From Uranotaenia lowii (lineage: Eukaryota > Arthropoda > Insecta > Diptera > Culicidae), in assembly GCF_029784155.1 (NCBI RefSeq), contig NC_073693.1, forward strand, positions 233,730,016 through 233,794,015: 64,000 nucleotides of DNA, given 5' to 3'. The notes below the pieces were generated by a model. It saw only the letters and a list, made by a program, of their open reading frames with translations, made no database searches and was not told the origin of the DNA. Both the position numbers and the translations under genes were made by a program. Below, piece after piece: positions 12,120 through 25,055 of this stretch. Position 1 is the first letter of the stretch. Every line of letters starts with the position of its first letter.

Positions 12120-12640
12120 GGTTTCGAGGAGACTTTTGCGAAAGAAAATAATTGAGAGTAGAAATTCGGAAACCAGAATGTAAAAATGTTCATAAGAGTT
12201 TGCTCAAACAATATTGCACTTTATTTTAACGCAAGAATACGGTGTTAAAACTACATTTTTTAAGAACATCTATTACGTTACATTTTGTTTCATCATTTCC
12301 ATAATCTGTATTAACCAGACGGGAGACGGGAAAAAAACAATAAAAACCTGTTTAGCTTTTTTCACCTAAGTCAATAGAAAAATGTAGTAATTTTCGAAAA
12401 ACTTGGTTTTCAATTTAATCCTTCAATTTGCAGAATATGTTCAACTTTTTTTTCATTTTTTGGTGACTCTTTGAAGTCAAATGGTTGCCACTCTAATCTG
12501 CTAAAAAGGAACTAAGGGATTTCAGTAATTCTTGCTTGAAAACCAAACTATAAAATCTAAGAAACTTTATGCTATCCTTAATCAATTTTATTAATCTGTA
12601 ATACATTGTAGAAAAAGTTGATGTCACACTGCCATACTGT
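12120..12640. other. no gene seen
   Basis: AT-rich sequence after the minisatellite, without a recognisable frame, terminal repeats or RNA signals. Confidence 0.3.
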
Positions 12641-13195
12641 TCATTGATTAATGAGTTGATTTGTTCCAAGATGCTGCTAGATCAGCTCCCAGCATCACGT
12701 CACCCGGCCCTCAGATAAGGAGGCGGCAATCTCTGAAACAATGTGTTGAGGCATGTGTGTATGAATGTGGAAAGCTGATGCTATAGCAGATAATCCGAGA
12801 CCCAGTCCCAACATGTGGCCAAACAGTGAAACGATTGAGTCGTTTCTTTCCACAATTCTGTCATACACCCCTGGGCCCGAGTCTTTTCTGTTCGCCCGAC
12901 ATCACCCGAGCAGCGGCGGCGGTCATTCAAAAGTCTGACTCATTCAACACATTCACAGCAGCGCCCATTCAGAGGTTAGTTCGAAAGACAGGTAGTTGAG
13001 CAGTTGATTTGTTACCTACTCTTGTGCGGCAGCACCACAACTTTTCCCCAACCGTATCATCGACGAGGAGGAGGAAAGCGATCATTATCTTCCGAAACGA
13101 TGATGTTCCCGCTGATAAGCTTATCTCACTTGTTGCTGCTCTGCGCCGGGAGGCCGTTTCTTTCGAATGTTTACAGCAATTTTAGGGGTTTTTAG
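12641..13195. promoter_or_regulatory. GC-richer island, possible regulatory or UTR sequence
   Basis: Composition changes sharply to a mixed, GC-richer sequence containing GCAGCGGCGGCGG, a TGACTCA site near 12938 and a CATTCAGAGG initiator-like word near 12966. No convincing coding frame was found. It is one of six such islands and could be a conserved regulatory segment or 5' untranslated exon. Confidence 0.25.
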
Positions 13196-16100
13196 TGCGT
13201 TTTCTTTCGACTTAGTTTGATAGAACATTCGTCATATGTTTGAGCGTAAAGTGTTCTTGTGACGTACCTAGAAGATTTTTTTCCAACTGACCCCGTTCTT
13301 GGGGAGTTTAACTTACAGTTTTGTTGACTATGAATCATAATGCTTATGTGAAAAGGATTATTCACTTTTGAAGCAATATGCATGACTTTTGGTGATATGT
13401 ACACTCGATTATGTCATGTTCTAAAGATAACACCAGAACTCCGAGGGGTTTTTATCTGAGAATTTATTCTATGTTCTGATTCATTGTTGCTGTTTTGGAT
13501 CGAAAGAAATTTGATTTGCTTAAAAATTACTCATCAAACTGCAGGGTCTGTTCCCTTCTTGTAGGCTAATAACAGCACTTTTCAGATGCGATAAGCAGTA
13601 AGAGAAACTGATGAAATCATCCATTAAAATATGAGAAGGAGAAAGAACTAACAGCAATTAGTAATTATACGAAGGCTTCTGGATTCTGTGGGTAAAACGA
13701 ATTAGATATGAGTCGAACCCGAAAACTTTCATGTGATTTTTATCTAATATGGTGCAAAAAATGTTCTTTTCCGTTGAGATGATTTTCGCACTTGAAGACT
13801 TTTAAAAATTAATAGACGTAAAATGTGGTCAAAATCGGAACATGCAAAAGGAATGAGACTGGTCCATACGAAGGACTCATCCATGGTAAGGGGGTTTCGA
13901 AATTCAAATTTAGCTAAAAATAATAAAACTACCAAAAATACACAACGAATAAGATAATTGATTTCTAACATCATTTTCTCACTCATAATTATCACACAAA
14001 CTCGAAAAATAATTAAATTCACTAATAAAATAAATCAAAACTTCGAAAACAAATCACAATGAAAGTTTGAAATGAATGATATTTTCGGTAAGTCATTGAT
14101 AAATTTTCCAAAATTATGATTCTTATTCTTTACTTTACTTTACTTTATAACTTTACTTCAAAATAATTTCTAAGCAGTCTAGTTTTAAAATTTTGAATAA
14201 ATATTCCCAAAACACAGATTTAGAAAAAAATTGAATTCTCAAATAACTCAGGAGAAAAATTAACCATGATAATAAAAATTAATCGCTATTTGAAATGAGA
14301 ACTTTCGATTAGGAAAAAAAACTAAAAACTTATCAAAACTTTAAGATTCGTTAATTAAAACAAATTAAACAAATCTGATGAAACCTGCACAACGATTAGA
14401 TTAATGCTTAAAAAAAACCTAAAATTCAATTTGATTAAAAACTTCTTTCAAAATTCGTTAAATGAGAAAAAGTAAACAAATAAAAAACTTCTTTAGCTTT
14501 TTTCGCAGGACTCAAAATTACTTGATTTTTTTTTAAATGTAATGTTTTTGTTTTAAAATTTAGTCAAAAAAGTCCCTCTCCGTTTTTGTATTTGAAGAAA
14601 TTTAAAACCTGAATCATCATTCTAAATGAATGTCGAATTGGTGATTGGTGATTCCTTCATCGAGGAAGAATGACCTTAATGGGTTAAATTTCTATAAAAA
14701 AAGTCGTTTCTTCAAAGTGGTCTGAAATTTCAGTATGAGAATTTTTGTATTCAGGTATATAGTCGTTTCGATTTTATATGAACCATATCAAGGGAAAAGC
14801 TAGCTTTTCAAGATTAAAGTATCACCAAGGTGAATTTCTCATGAGTCCTTGTTTATTTTGGTTGTGTATTTGAATCATAATTCTCCGCAAATATTGATTA
14901 TTAATTAAAGCCTTATAGATAGAAATAGGAGTAAAATTTACAACAAAATTTGTTTTTTTTGTTCGGTTTGGCACATAAAGCCCGGGCAAAATCCGGGCAA
15001 TCGGGCCTGACCGGACTTTTCCCAAATTTTGTATTAAATATCCGGGCAAACCCTTATAGAAAGAAATAGGAGTAATAATAAGTAACACAGTAAGTAACAC
15101 AGAACGCATGGGCAGGAAAATGCATGTTCGCACCACAAACACGAGAAAAAACTGGAAACTTACTAAAATTGTTAAATTATCATAATTTCTCTGAAAATAA
15201 CTGATTATTTTCATAATTACTCAAAACAATTTTTTTTTTTAAATTTAACCTAAAAATTTGAAAAAAAAATTAATAGCTCAGTAGAGTGTTCTCAATATTA
15301 AAATTTTCTCACAGCTAGCTGCAGAATGTCTCATATCCGATAAAGGTTCGCTAAAATCAACTACAATTGAATACAAAAAAAATTAAATCTAATCAGATCA
15401 TCATCAATTCCAAATGCTGAACACTTCATAAATTTTTTATAGACTGTATCCTATTTTTCTAGTAAATATACAATATTTATGCTTGTTTAATTACAAACTA
15501 TTGTTATAGATAAACATTTTCGCAAAAATAATCAAAAATTGGAAAATAATGATTTTAAGAAGTTTTTTTCTTAAACTATTTTTTTTATAAATGGTTGTGT
15601 TTTTCACCAAACACTGCATGTAAATTTTTAATGACAAAAACAGAAAATATTTTTTTAAATATTTTACTAATTTATTAATTTATTGTTTTTCCGTATTTCG
15701 TATCCATCAAATATAACTATTGAAGTTTCTTATTATTTCTAAAAACTCCTATCAAAAAAAGAAAAAAAAATATTTTTAAAGTCTCTATTGGTTTTCATGA
15801 ATTTTGACCAGCATATTGGTTCAAGAATTTGATCAATATAATTAGTAGAAAGTTTCAGAAACCGTGATTTAACCGTGTTTTTTTGTATTATTCTTGATAT
15901 CTCCTGAATACTAATTACTTATAATAAACAGAAATTTCTATTGACATTGCTTTAAAATAGAAAACTGAATTTAGATCAAATAAAAAGGATTTTCAGAGAT
16001 CAAATTTGAAGAAAAAAGTGCTTTCTGGCTAAGAAAGGCTGCCCAATTTGTGTTTTATTGTAGTCCAGAAATGTGTGAATCTATATAACATGAAGTTAGA

Positions 16101-17680
16101 CAGGAGCTATGTGGAGTTTTTTTTTTGAATATCTAGTTGAATTTTGAAAATTGAAAAATTCTAACGTTTTTTGAAAATAAGTTCTATATAAAAAATTTCA
16201 CCTTCATCTAATGAAACAAATTTTCATTCAATTAGGTGTAAAGTATGCCCAGCTAAAATATTAAAATTATTGCAAAGTCAAATACATTCGTGATTTTATT
16301 ATTCATTCGTCATTCAATGTAAGCAAATTATTGTGTAATTTTTAAACAATATTCAAACTCTTCTCAGCATTTCTTTGAGAACTCTTGTACGATTAATCTT
16401 ATAGCTATCATCTTCATGATTTCGTATAGCATGAAAATATCAGAACACGGTGAAATATATGGATAGATAATCTTGACCACTTCAAAAATCGTCTGTCAGC
16501 TTTTTTGGGTTTTGGACCACTGTGGAATGGAAAAAAATATATTTTTTATGAATAAATCACATCATTGATCAGCCTTTGTAAACAAACTTTGTTAATTTTT
16601 TCACGAGTTCAAAAAAATAACCTTTCTCCCATAATTTCACAATCAAATATTTGATATTGAAACTAAACGATGTCGTTATAAAATGATTTTTAAGTTTGCT
16701 CCAAACCTAGATATGACAGTTGAAAAGTTTTTAATAGAAAATCAGCTAACGAGCCACTCCAGATACTCCCTGAGCTCCCCGAGAAAAAAATTGAACACAC
16801 TTTGATGGTCTACAAATGCTTAGGCGACTTTTTTTCTTGTATTCATTAACGAAAGTTAGAGCCAGAATACTGTTATCTTCGACACACCTTAACATTTCAA
16901 CATTCAAAAAATCATAACGCGCGTACGAATCTTCATATGTATGTGATATCTTCGGTAAAGTTGCCTAAAAAACTATTGGCTATAATTTGAAAATGATAAC
17001 ATACTCAAAATCCAGTGCAAAGCTGAATTTAGGTGTAGGAATTGTATCAAAAATTCGAATTGATGAAATGTTTGAAAAACAGCTACCTTTGAAAAATCGT
17101 CATAAATTATGTATTGCGTATTTGAAAAAATCTAAAGATGCCAAAATGTGACAAATTACGTCAACTTTCCAATACATTTTTTAATTTTTTTCTACTGTAA
17201 CAGGAACAGCTTTGGTGGTTGATTGATTGAAAAGTACGGGCTTTACACAACTTTTTCACATTTTTTGTAGCCATGATCTTAAAAAAAATTGATAAAAATT
17301 TCTGTATGTGCAACAGCTTCTAACTTCAGCTTTCTTTTGCACTAAGTGAAATTTTTTTCGATCATTGAATAACAGATTTATAGCAATTTTCCTGAAGCAT
17401 GTGTTTTCATAAAAAAGTTCTTGGACTTAACATAACTTTACAATAATTGATTGTTGTTGAAAGTTGTCTGAGAAACATATTTGAATCACATTATAGGCTT
17501 TTCAAAATTATAAATTTTAAAGAAATCGGTTGAGAAACAAGAATGTTTTAGCGAAAACAGTGTAAACCGTCATTTGACCGCTCGCGGTATGAATAGGTAT
17601 ATACAAAGTGTCGGTATGTTTAGTGTTAATGATCTGGAATAAGCAAAGTACAGTTTTGAACTGTTTTCTCAAATAACTCG
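13196..17680. other. 4.5 kb of AT-rich filler, few recognisable features
   Basis: Mostly A/T-rich degenerate sequence. It includes a CCGGGCAA-type cluster (14970-15060) flanked by two near-copies of CCTTATAGAAAGAAATAGGA about 140 bp apart (near 14910 and 15050). The minus-strand frame covering 14822-15214 is explained by these repeats rather than by a gene. Confidence 0.35.
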
Positions 17681-17685
17681 CTTAA

Positions 17686-18977
17686 CCCATTCGAGACGGC
17701 GACTTTTTTTCGAAGACGTCCCCTAGGAGCGAAATTTTTTTGTTCTTTGATACGATCAATTTTTATCTAAAAAACATGAAAACAGTGAATTTTTTAATCG
17801 TAAATTCACTAAATTTTGTCCATTGCACAACGCGTGTGCAGTCCGCTCCTCCAAATAAAATTATTTCGAGGAGTCGCATTGCACACACGGTGTGCAATGG
17901 GTACAAAAATGAATATACACCATTTTAATCATGTTCATCATTTGTTTCACCTTTTGTTTGGTTATAAAGAAAGGAATATAATGCAAAGGATATTATATAA
18001 TGTAGTTTAAGCCAACGATTTTTTTTTTAATTTCTCTAACAAAAATATGATAACTTTTGCGATTTATGACCATGTTTTCAGCTTTGTCGGTTTTTTCTTC
18101 TACTGTGTTTTTTTTTGTATTCGAGAACATTTACTCGTCTTACCATTAAGGTCCGGCTAACTAATTCTTATAATAATTAAGAACTATATTTCATAAAAAT
18201 TTTACATTGAAAATTGCGTATATTCTATTGAATAAAGCAGAAAGGAGAGTGATTTGTCCAATATTTCATGAAGGCACATCAAACGGATGTTAAAATTTCA
18301 AAAATTTCAGTACAATATAAAACTAGAATTTACTAGAAATTCATCAATCGATTGTTTGAATACAATTTATGAACAAAAATCAATAATAATGATACTATTA
18401 TCAAACACCATAAAGCGTAATAAAACCTAAAGTTAATTTCATTGGTTTTTTTTAAATAAATAGTTGAAAAGTAACCATTAAATTTATTTGACCATTCGTT
18501 TAGTTGAACAGCTACCGTAAATGTGTTTTTCAAATATAAGATACAGATACAAACACCTCTATGAAAGTACAATTTACTAAAAATTATCCGCCAAGAGCTG
18601 AAGAACCCAACAGCATGCTCTAAAGCTTGAGAATTTAAAAAAAGACTTAACATTACGGAATTTACACAAACGCTTTACACCAGGTTCTAAATGCATATCA
18701 ATTTCAGTTATTCTATAGCCTGCAAATAATACTTATTGTCGGTATCGACGAAAGGAAACTCTGTTTGCGCTCCCTAATTTTATGAGTCGTTTCATCCCCA
18801 GATATTTTGAAAACATTTTCATACACAGTGAAACCAACGCCAAATTACGTTCATCTATGCTTTACAGATTCTATTGGTTAAAGAACCATACAAATTGGTC
18901 CACTAATTGATTCAAAATCACGAAAATGTTAAAACTACTTCCATTGCACACACGGTGTGCAATCCGTCTCGAGTGGG
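17686..18977. mobile_element. TTAA-flanked, piggyBac-type non-autonomous element
   Basis: It has TTAA on both sides (17682-17685, 18978-18981) and inverted ends CCCATTCGAGACGG / CCCACTCGAGACGG. A TTAA target with CCC-starting ends is the piggyBac pattern. Subterminal perfect palindromes with arms CATTGCACAC/GTGTGCAATG around ACG lie at 17877-17899 and (9-bp arms) 18942-18963, with a looser version at 17824-17840. No transposase is recognised; the 106-codon minus-strand frame has no recognisable domain. Confidence 0.75.
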
Positions 18978-19149
18978 TTAATATAAACAGTAAACTAAGT
19001 CTTTTTTAAAGCTGAAAGAGTTCTGACAGCTTTTATAAATGTTGTTACTTGCAAAAAAATATAATGTTTTCATATAAATCAGATTATCACCTTTATAAGT
19101 AAACTCCTGGGAAAAAAAGATAATTTTTGCAATTAAATTTCAGGTAATG

Positions 19150-20000
19150 AACCACTTTTACGCGCTTCGATGAAACGCTGTGTGTGACTTATTATAGGTC
19201 AGAGAACACATTACGGTTGCCATGATAATTAGATAGGTTCTCCTCTACTTATACAGCCGGGTGATTCCAGAGATTCGCGCTCATGCCCACGTGTCAACAG
19301 ATAGACAGACAGACAGTAGGTAGTAGTGTGAAAAATCATCTCGAGCCACAAACAAAAGAAAACCCCCGCCTGCCGTCGGTTGGTCTGAATTAGGTCAAAA
19401 TGAAACATCTTCTGCGCTGTACGTACACGCGTATTAGATTAAGGATGATGATGATGGGGAGAGACGGTCATTTATTTGGAAACACCGACTCGCACAAAAT
19501 GGCAAACGAAAACGTGTTCTATACTCACTCAGTCAGTGCGAGCGAGTGCTCGATGAGTTGATTAATTTAAATGCCATCGGGAGTGTAGAATTTACGCGTT
19601 TGTGGGTTTCTATTAAAAAGACGTGAATTCTAGGAGGCGTGTGGATATTAATTGTCCGGCAGCAGTCGCTCACATCATCATCATCGTCGACCGTCCGTAA
19701 ACCCGAGCAAGCGAGCGAGCTAGAGATCAGATCAGTGGGAAATCATCTAATGCCGGTGGCAATTCGCGCACATCCAGCCAGCCATCAGCATCCAATATCC
19801 GAAACAAATCAAGCGCATAGCAAAGTTGTTCGATGGAAAACCAAATCGCCGAGAAGGAGGGCGCCATAACAATCCTCAGAGCCAAAAGTCCTACTACAAA
19901 CGGCCGAAACAAGCCGCTGCTACTGCTCAATCGACCAATAGTCGACGACGACGACGGAAAGCGCATCGGTAGATGATGTGAGATGGTGTTGGACGGCCAT
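19150..20000 (+). promoter_or_regulatory. GC-richer island: candidate promoter and 5' exon
   Basis: Mixed-composition sequence with an initiator-like CACTCAGTCAGTGCGAGCG (around 19526-19545), CATCATCATCATCGTCG runs, and the coding start at 19833. The order initiator, leader, ATG, GT fits a first exon on the plus strand. The promoter call is inference from motif order only. Confidence 0.35.
19833..19968 (+). CDS. candidate short first coding exon, product unknown
   Basis: ATG at 19833 (G at +4) opens 45 full codons, starting MENQIAEKEGAITILRAKS and ending LLLLNRPIVDDDDGKRI. At 19968 a possible donor ATCG|GTAGAT follows; read through instead, the frame stops at TGA 19974-19976. Codon use is unlike the AT-rich surroundings: many GCC, GAG, AAG, GGC, CTG, CTC, GAC and CGC codons, as in expressed dipteran genes. 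The acidic DDDD run and leucine run are visible, but no domain is recognised. The remaining exons must lie far downstream or outside the window. A longer frame on the same strand (19639-19869) and one on the other strand are judged shadows. Confidence 0.45.
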
Positions 20001-20345
20001 TTGATGCCTCAATAATATCAAGACTCAACTACAACTGATGATTGACCTTACGCGATCAACTATGAATATAATGGATTCAACTGTAATGTTATGTTTGATT
20101 CAACTGTAAATATGATAGATTTAACTACAGTTGTATGCTTGATTTTAATGATTGATTTTAAGCATTCAACTGTAAATATATTTGATTCAACTACAAACTG
20201 CTGATTGACCATACCATACGCAATCAACTATGAATATAATAAATTCAACTGTCATGGTATTATTGATTCAACTGTTACTATGATAAATTCAACTACAATT
20301 GTATGATTGATTTTAGGCATTCACTATAAATATGATTGATTCTAC

Positions 20346-21624
20346 TAAAGCTTAGTTCTTTTAGAAATGGGACACTATCTTTTGCTGATAGCTCATACAC
20401 TGGTAATTGGACATTCAAAATTTTGACAGCATTTTGTTGCCTGTGAAAATAATCAATCAATCTATTTTTTTCAAAATTTTAAATTCACGCGTTTTTGAGA
20501 TATTTACGATGCAAGATAAATAGAAAAAAATATTTATATTCCTTCAAAAACCATCATTATCAAATTGATAGCTTACAAAACCGTTGCAAACATAGTCAAT
20601 AATGTCCACAAAGTTCAAATCAAGCATTTTAGAGAAGCGCATGGCAACTACGGTTAATGGTCATCAGGGAAGTCAATTCTCTTACCAGAATTTTTAATTT
20701 TGAATTAACAAAAAACTAAGTGTAGATCACTGAAATGCCCAGCAAACTTCTTCTCCGATAAGCTGAAAGTGTTGCCTTGTTATGAGTCATGTAAACCACC
20801 TCTCAAACAACAAATTTTTGCTAGTTCCTGAGCTCGTAAGCTGTATAGCCGGTACCGAGGCTATGAGACAGATGATTTCTGATGGACGACAAAACTTATG
20901 AAAACCCATTTATCAAACAAATTCCAGCATTTGAACCCCATGACATGTCTGCTCGTGGTAAGATCCCTAGCATATTAATGGATTTGGTGGTTGTTTTGTA
21001 TAAAATAAAACGATTTGCCAAGATTCTGCTCCTGTGGAAAAAAACAACAATTTTCAAAAAGAGAACTTTGATTTTTGCTGTTTTTAAAGACCTAAAAAGA
21101 GTAATCTTGAATGTATCCTTCGCAGCCTACGATATATACTAACCGATGATACATTAATATCAATCTCATGGTGGTTTTACTCCGTTATTGTCAACTTTTT
21201 CTAGCAGACATTTCATTAAAGCGTTTTTTAAGTGACTCAAAAATAATCAAATTTTGTTAATTTCGAAACAGCTTTATTCACTAAATTGCCCTCAGTTTCT
21301 TTTAAAACAGAAGTATTGGTCCGAAAAGTGGCAGAAATTGCAGGAGGAGGATGCAGCCTTCTAGAATACAGATTAGACGAAATAAAAGTTGGAAAAACTG
21401 ATCAATATCATGACTGGAGAAGTGTGCGCTGACCGATGGAAGATATCAAGAATAAAAAAAAATTTTCATACAAAAAACGATGGATATTTTTTTTCAAGTT
21501 TGTTCATGAATAACCTTAAGATTACCTTCATTTCCTTCATAAGAAGTATTTCGATCATACGAATGGTTTTTGAGATAACCTTACGCTTTCGCAAGTTTTT
21601 CATTTCTAAAAGAACTAAGCTTTA
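20346..21624 (+). mobile_element. decayed Tc1/mariner element with near-perfect TIRs
   Basis: TA-flanked inverted ends match over 24 bp including the TA: TAAAGCTTAGTTCTTTTAGA at 20346, and its complement ending at 21624. Remnants of an IS630-Tc1-mariner transposase are visible: MDDKTYENPFIKQIP (20882), with the first catalytic aspartate, then RGKIPS and FAKILLLW. Farther on, LNCPQFLLKQKYWSEKW (about 21280-21330) resembles the motif around the last acidic residue, which here reads K. Many stops and frame shifts show an old copy. Confidence 0.7.
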
Positions 21625-22297
21625 CACATTTCTGATTGACCTCTAACATTTAACATCTAACATTGAAATATGATATATTCAACTGTAGTGATATAATTGA
21701 TTCAACTGTAACTTTGATAAATTCAACTACAACTGTATGATTGATTCTACGTATTGAACTAAAAATATAGTAAATTCAACTTTATTTTTATGATTGATTG
21801 TGTGATACTTGTATGAATACATTTGCTTGTTTAAATAAACTTGTCACCAAATTTTTCCTCCCTTTAGGTCAATTCAAGCCAGATGCTGCAGTAGCTTAAT
21901 TCTAAACGAAGGAATTGATGCCTCTGGAGGAATCGTTGGATATCCCGGTTGGGCGGTAGCGATTGGCGTTTCATGGAAAGGTAGAAATGGCTGGACAATG
22001 TCAAAACCATTGATGTGCTGATTGCTCACAAAATCATATCATTCTTTGTAACCATAATCTTTTCCTTCAAATAACAAAAAAAAAACAAAATAGGTATTAA
22101 ACCAAAACGAAAATAAAAATTAATGTAGGAAAAAAAACAAAAAAAGAACAATTTTAAATATACTTGAACGCATAAAATCAATCATAGAAGGATATTTGAT
22201 TCAACCATAATTATAGTTAAATCAACAATAGTACTATAGTTGAATCTACAATATGTTTAGTTTAATGCCCACCATCAATCAGTATATTATAGTTGAA

Positions 22298-22773
22298 TCT
22301 TATATATAAAAATGGAGGCATTTTCTTTGTAACAACATCACGTATGAATGGTCGGTCGGAATGAAGTGAAATTTGGTATCCGAGGGTTTTTTTGGGTCAG
22401 AGATGGTTTGTATAATAGTTTCAAGAATCTCACTTTTTATGAAAAGGGGGTCCCCATACAAAGTTATCTCTTCACATCTTCTATATAAAAATGGAAGCGT
22501 TTTCTTTGTAACAACATTACGTATGAATGGTCGGTCGGAATGAAGTGAAATTTCGTATCCGAGGGTTTTTTGGGTCAGAGATGGTTTGTATAATAGTTTC
22601 AACAATCTCACTTTTGATGAAAGGTGGTCCCAATACAAATTCAACTTTATTTGTTTTGATTTCCATAAAAATTTATTCGCGAGCACGATGCAGTTAAGGA
22701 CGTGTCGATAAAATTAAACATTTATTACGATTTATACTTAAGAAGGTAAAACGAAGTTTACCGGGTCAGCTAG
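22298..22773 (+). mobile_element. small Helitron with two tandem 5' units
   Basis: It starts with TC (22298-22299) after an A, in TCTTATATATAAAAATGG. A second 5'-end-like unit starts at 22480 (TCTATATAAAAATGG). It ends with GGTAAA-ACGAAG-TTTACC (6-bp hairpin), CGGGTCAGCTAG (to 22773), then T. It is the two-unit relative of the seven-unit element at 48449-49828. Non-coding; the minus-strand frame through it is a repeat by-product. Confidence 0.8.
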
Positions 22774-22915
22774 TTTATTATATTTATGATTGAATCAATC
22801 ATTGTAGTTGAATCTATCATATTTATAGTTGAACGTATAAAATCAATCATACAAATATAGTTGATATTTAATAAATAGAGTTGGTCGAGAATCAATCATC
22901 CATATGATCGAATAT

Positions 22916-23196
22916 AGGCGTTAGAACAAGGTGCTGAAAATAATTTACACATCTATCACCGTGAGATTACGTGTCACATGAATTTCTGAGAAGGAACACA
23001 CAGAACTCAAAGGACATCCACTTTCTTTTAGTTGATTACCCATAATTTACCCATTTACGAATTTCCGCCCAAGGCACGACCCCTACGCTATGAAAACCAC
23101 CTGAGCCCTCTAATAATAATTCCCATTTGGTCCGGAAAATACGCTTCACCCATGTTTGGGGGACTATTTACTACACCCATGTTTGAGGAACTATAC
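22916..23196. other. no gene seen
   Basis: Short mixed-composition spacer between the foldback-like element and a MITE. No coding signal. Confidence 0.3.
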
Positions 23197-23775
23197 TAGG
23201 GATACTATTAGTACTCTTTTAAGAGTACATGTACTGTTTTTCAATCGAGAAATAGGCGTACTCTTCTTTCTGTAAAATTTTACGAAATGTACTCTTTTTT
23301 TGTTGAAAGAAATTATGACAGAAAAACGAACTTATTTCGTCCAGTTTATTAAGTTTGTCTTCCAAATCTTACACAAGAATAACCAAAGAAATAAATCCTG
23401 TTTTCATGAAGGCATCTTTAAGGACATCTTTAATAAACAGTGTGCAGATAAGCGCTTTTCAGTATGCAATAAAACTCCAAACAGTAATCGATATGAAAAA
23501 AAAAACTTTCTTAAATGCCTCGTACACAAATAAAAAGTGCACAAAAAAAGTTTGTCTTAAGAAAATATGCAGGTCTTTAAAAAAAACTCTTTTTGAAATG
23601 CAGTATTTTATCTTGTTTGATGTGGAATTTTAGCTTTAACAGTACCATCTTTTCGAATAATGAAAAAAATATTTGCAAGGAAAACAAGTAGCATAGCTTT
23701 CAACAAATTTTTGTACTCTTTAGGAAAAATTATCTCAATGTACTCTTTCTGGCGTTGCAGGATATGGTAACCCTA
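23197..23775. mobile_element. 579-bp hAT-like MITE
   Basis: The ends are TAGGGATACTAT and, reverse-complemented, TAGGGTTACCAT. The 8-bp flanks AACTATAC (23189-23196) and GACTATAT (23776-23783) match at 6 of 8 positions. Both sides carry ATGTACTCTTT words and there is an inner palindrome GTACTCTTTTAAGAGTAC. No transposase. Confidence 0.6.
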
Positions 23776-25055
23776 GACTATATGTACTTACTCGTTTTCT
23801 CAAGTCACAACCTGGATACTAAATTTAGACCTCTCCTGTAAAGATTTGAGGGCCATACCCTACGCGTAACTCGAGGCCCGCTCTTCTTCCACAGCTTAAG
23901 TTTTTTTAGTTTCTTACCAATATCAGTAGGAGGTGTTCATGCTGAACGTCCACGTGTTGAAGTTTTCTCGAAGTGTTTTATATGTATCGAAAAAGACACA
24001 ATGCGACCGTGCATATCGGTACTTCCGACGTTCGTTTCTCCGCCGCAACGTATTATTGCTTGTGGGCTGAATTATTGATTTTCGAAGCATATTTCAAATT
24101 AAAATGTGAGTTTTTTTTTACTTTTTACCTTTTCAACACGGCAACTACGTGCAATTTATTGTGACATAAAAACATATTGAAAGGTTGGTTCGAATTTAAC
24201 CAGGAGATTATCTAGTTTTTCTTACATTTTTACAACAAAAGCATCTAGACTTTAAGTTTATTTCTCAAATAAAAATAACATGTTATTTGATTTAATGACT
24301 TATTGATCTTTTTTCTCTATATTTTCAGGTAAATTGTTTCGCAAATTCTTCAGGTAATTGGCGTTCTTCTTCACTCTTTGAGAAACGACATTGGGTCACC
24401 TGTTGCTATGTATTTAAGGGCACAGATATGGGATGTACATTGTACAAGGATAAATAGGCCAGAGTCAAATCGAAAAAAGCGGTAAAATTTCTATCGTTAC
24501 GAAATATCTGACGGATGTGCTTATTGTTCAATGCGGGTAAAAGCCATTCCCATGGGTTCACACGATTTGAAATTTCGATTATAGAAAAAGTTTAGTCAGG
24601 TGCTGACGGAAGCCGAAATACCTGTAGTAAATGTTTGACATTGATGTTTTAAATTTTAAACCGATTTTGTACCTGATTGAATTGTTCTTCCAAATTTATA
24701 CCTACGTTCACACGTTATACATGCACCGCATAACACTTCACACGAAGCCATGGTGCCATGTATATAGTTAAAGGTTATCTGAATAAATCGTGTAAATCCA
24801 TACTTTGGTAAAACTTCGGTGAATCCATGCACCCATGGTGGATCATCAATATATATGGACATTGTTTGTTCTTTTATTCTGGAATTTTTACACTATCGTG
24901 TTATTCATCCCCAAATATATGGACACACATCCATACAAATTGTTTGAAATCTTTTACAAAAGTTAATTAAGCTAAAAATGTGAAGAAAAACATCGAGGGC
25001 ATATGGGCTCGTATGCAGTAGAGGGTTAACAGTTAAATAATCGATAGTAAAAAAA
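23776..25055. other. no supported gene
   Basis: Mixed AT-rich sequence. A 63-codon plus-strand frame (23973-24164) begins MYRKRHNATVHIGTSDVRF with balanced codon use, but has no recognised domain or splice support, and its end is AT-rich. Confidence 0.25.

Larger units (their letters stand above)
20010..22915. mobile_element. foldback-like element with subrepetitive inverted arms
   Basis: The left arm (about 20020-20345) and a further direct block (21660-21800) repeat TTGATTCAACTGTAAATATGAT-type words. In the left arm a larger unit starting TGATTGACC recurs after about 160 bp (near 20040 and 20200). The right arm (22160-22297 and 22774-22910) carries the same words inverted (ATAGTTGAATC, AATCAATCATAC). 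Two other elements have inserted into it: a decayed mariner at 20346-21624 and a Helitron at 22298-22773. Long inverted arms made of short repeats are typical of foldback elements. Outer ends are approximate. Confidence 0.55.

Noticed and set aside
14822..15214. 130-codon minus-strand frame
   Set aside because: Its most protein-like parts are two copies of a short repeat and CCGGGCAA MITE words.
18333..18653. 106-codon minus-strand frame inside the TTAA element as a piggyBac transposase
   Set aside because: No catalytic or zinc-binding motif; AT-rich hydrophobic text typical of chance frames.
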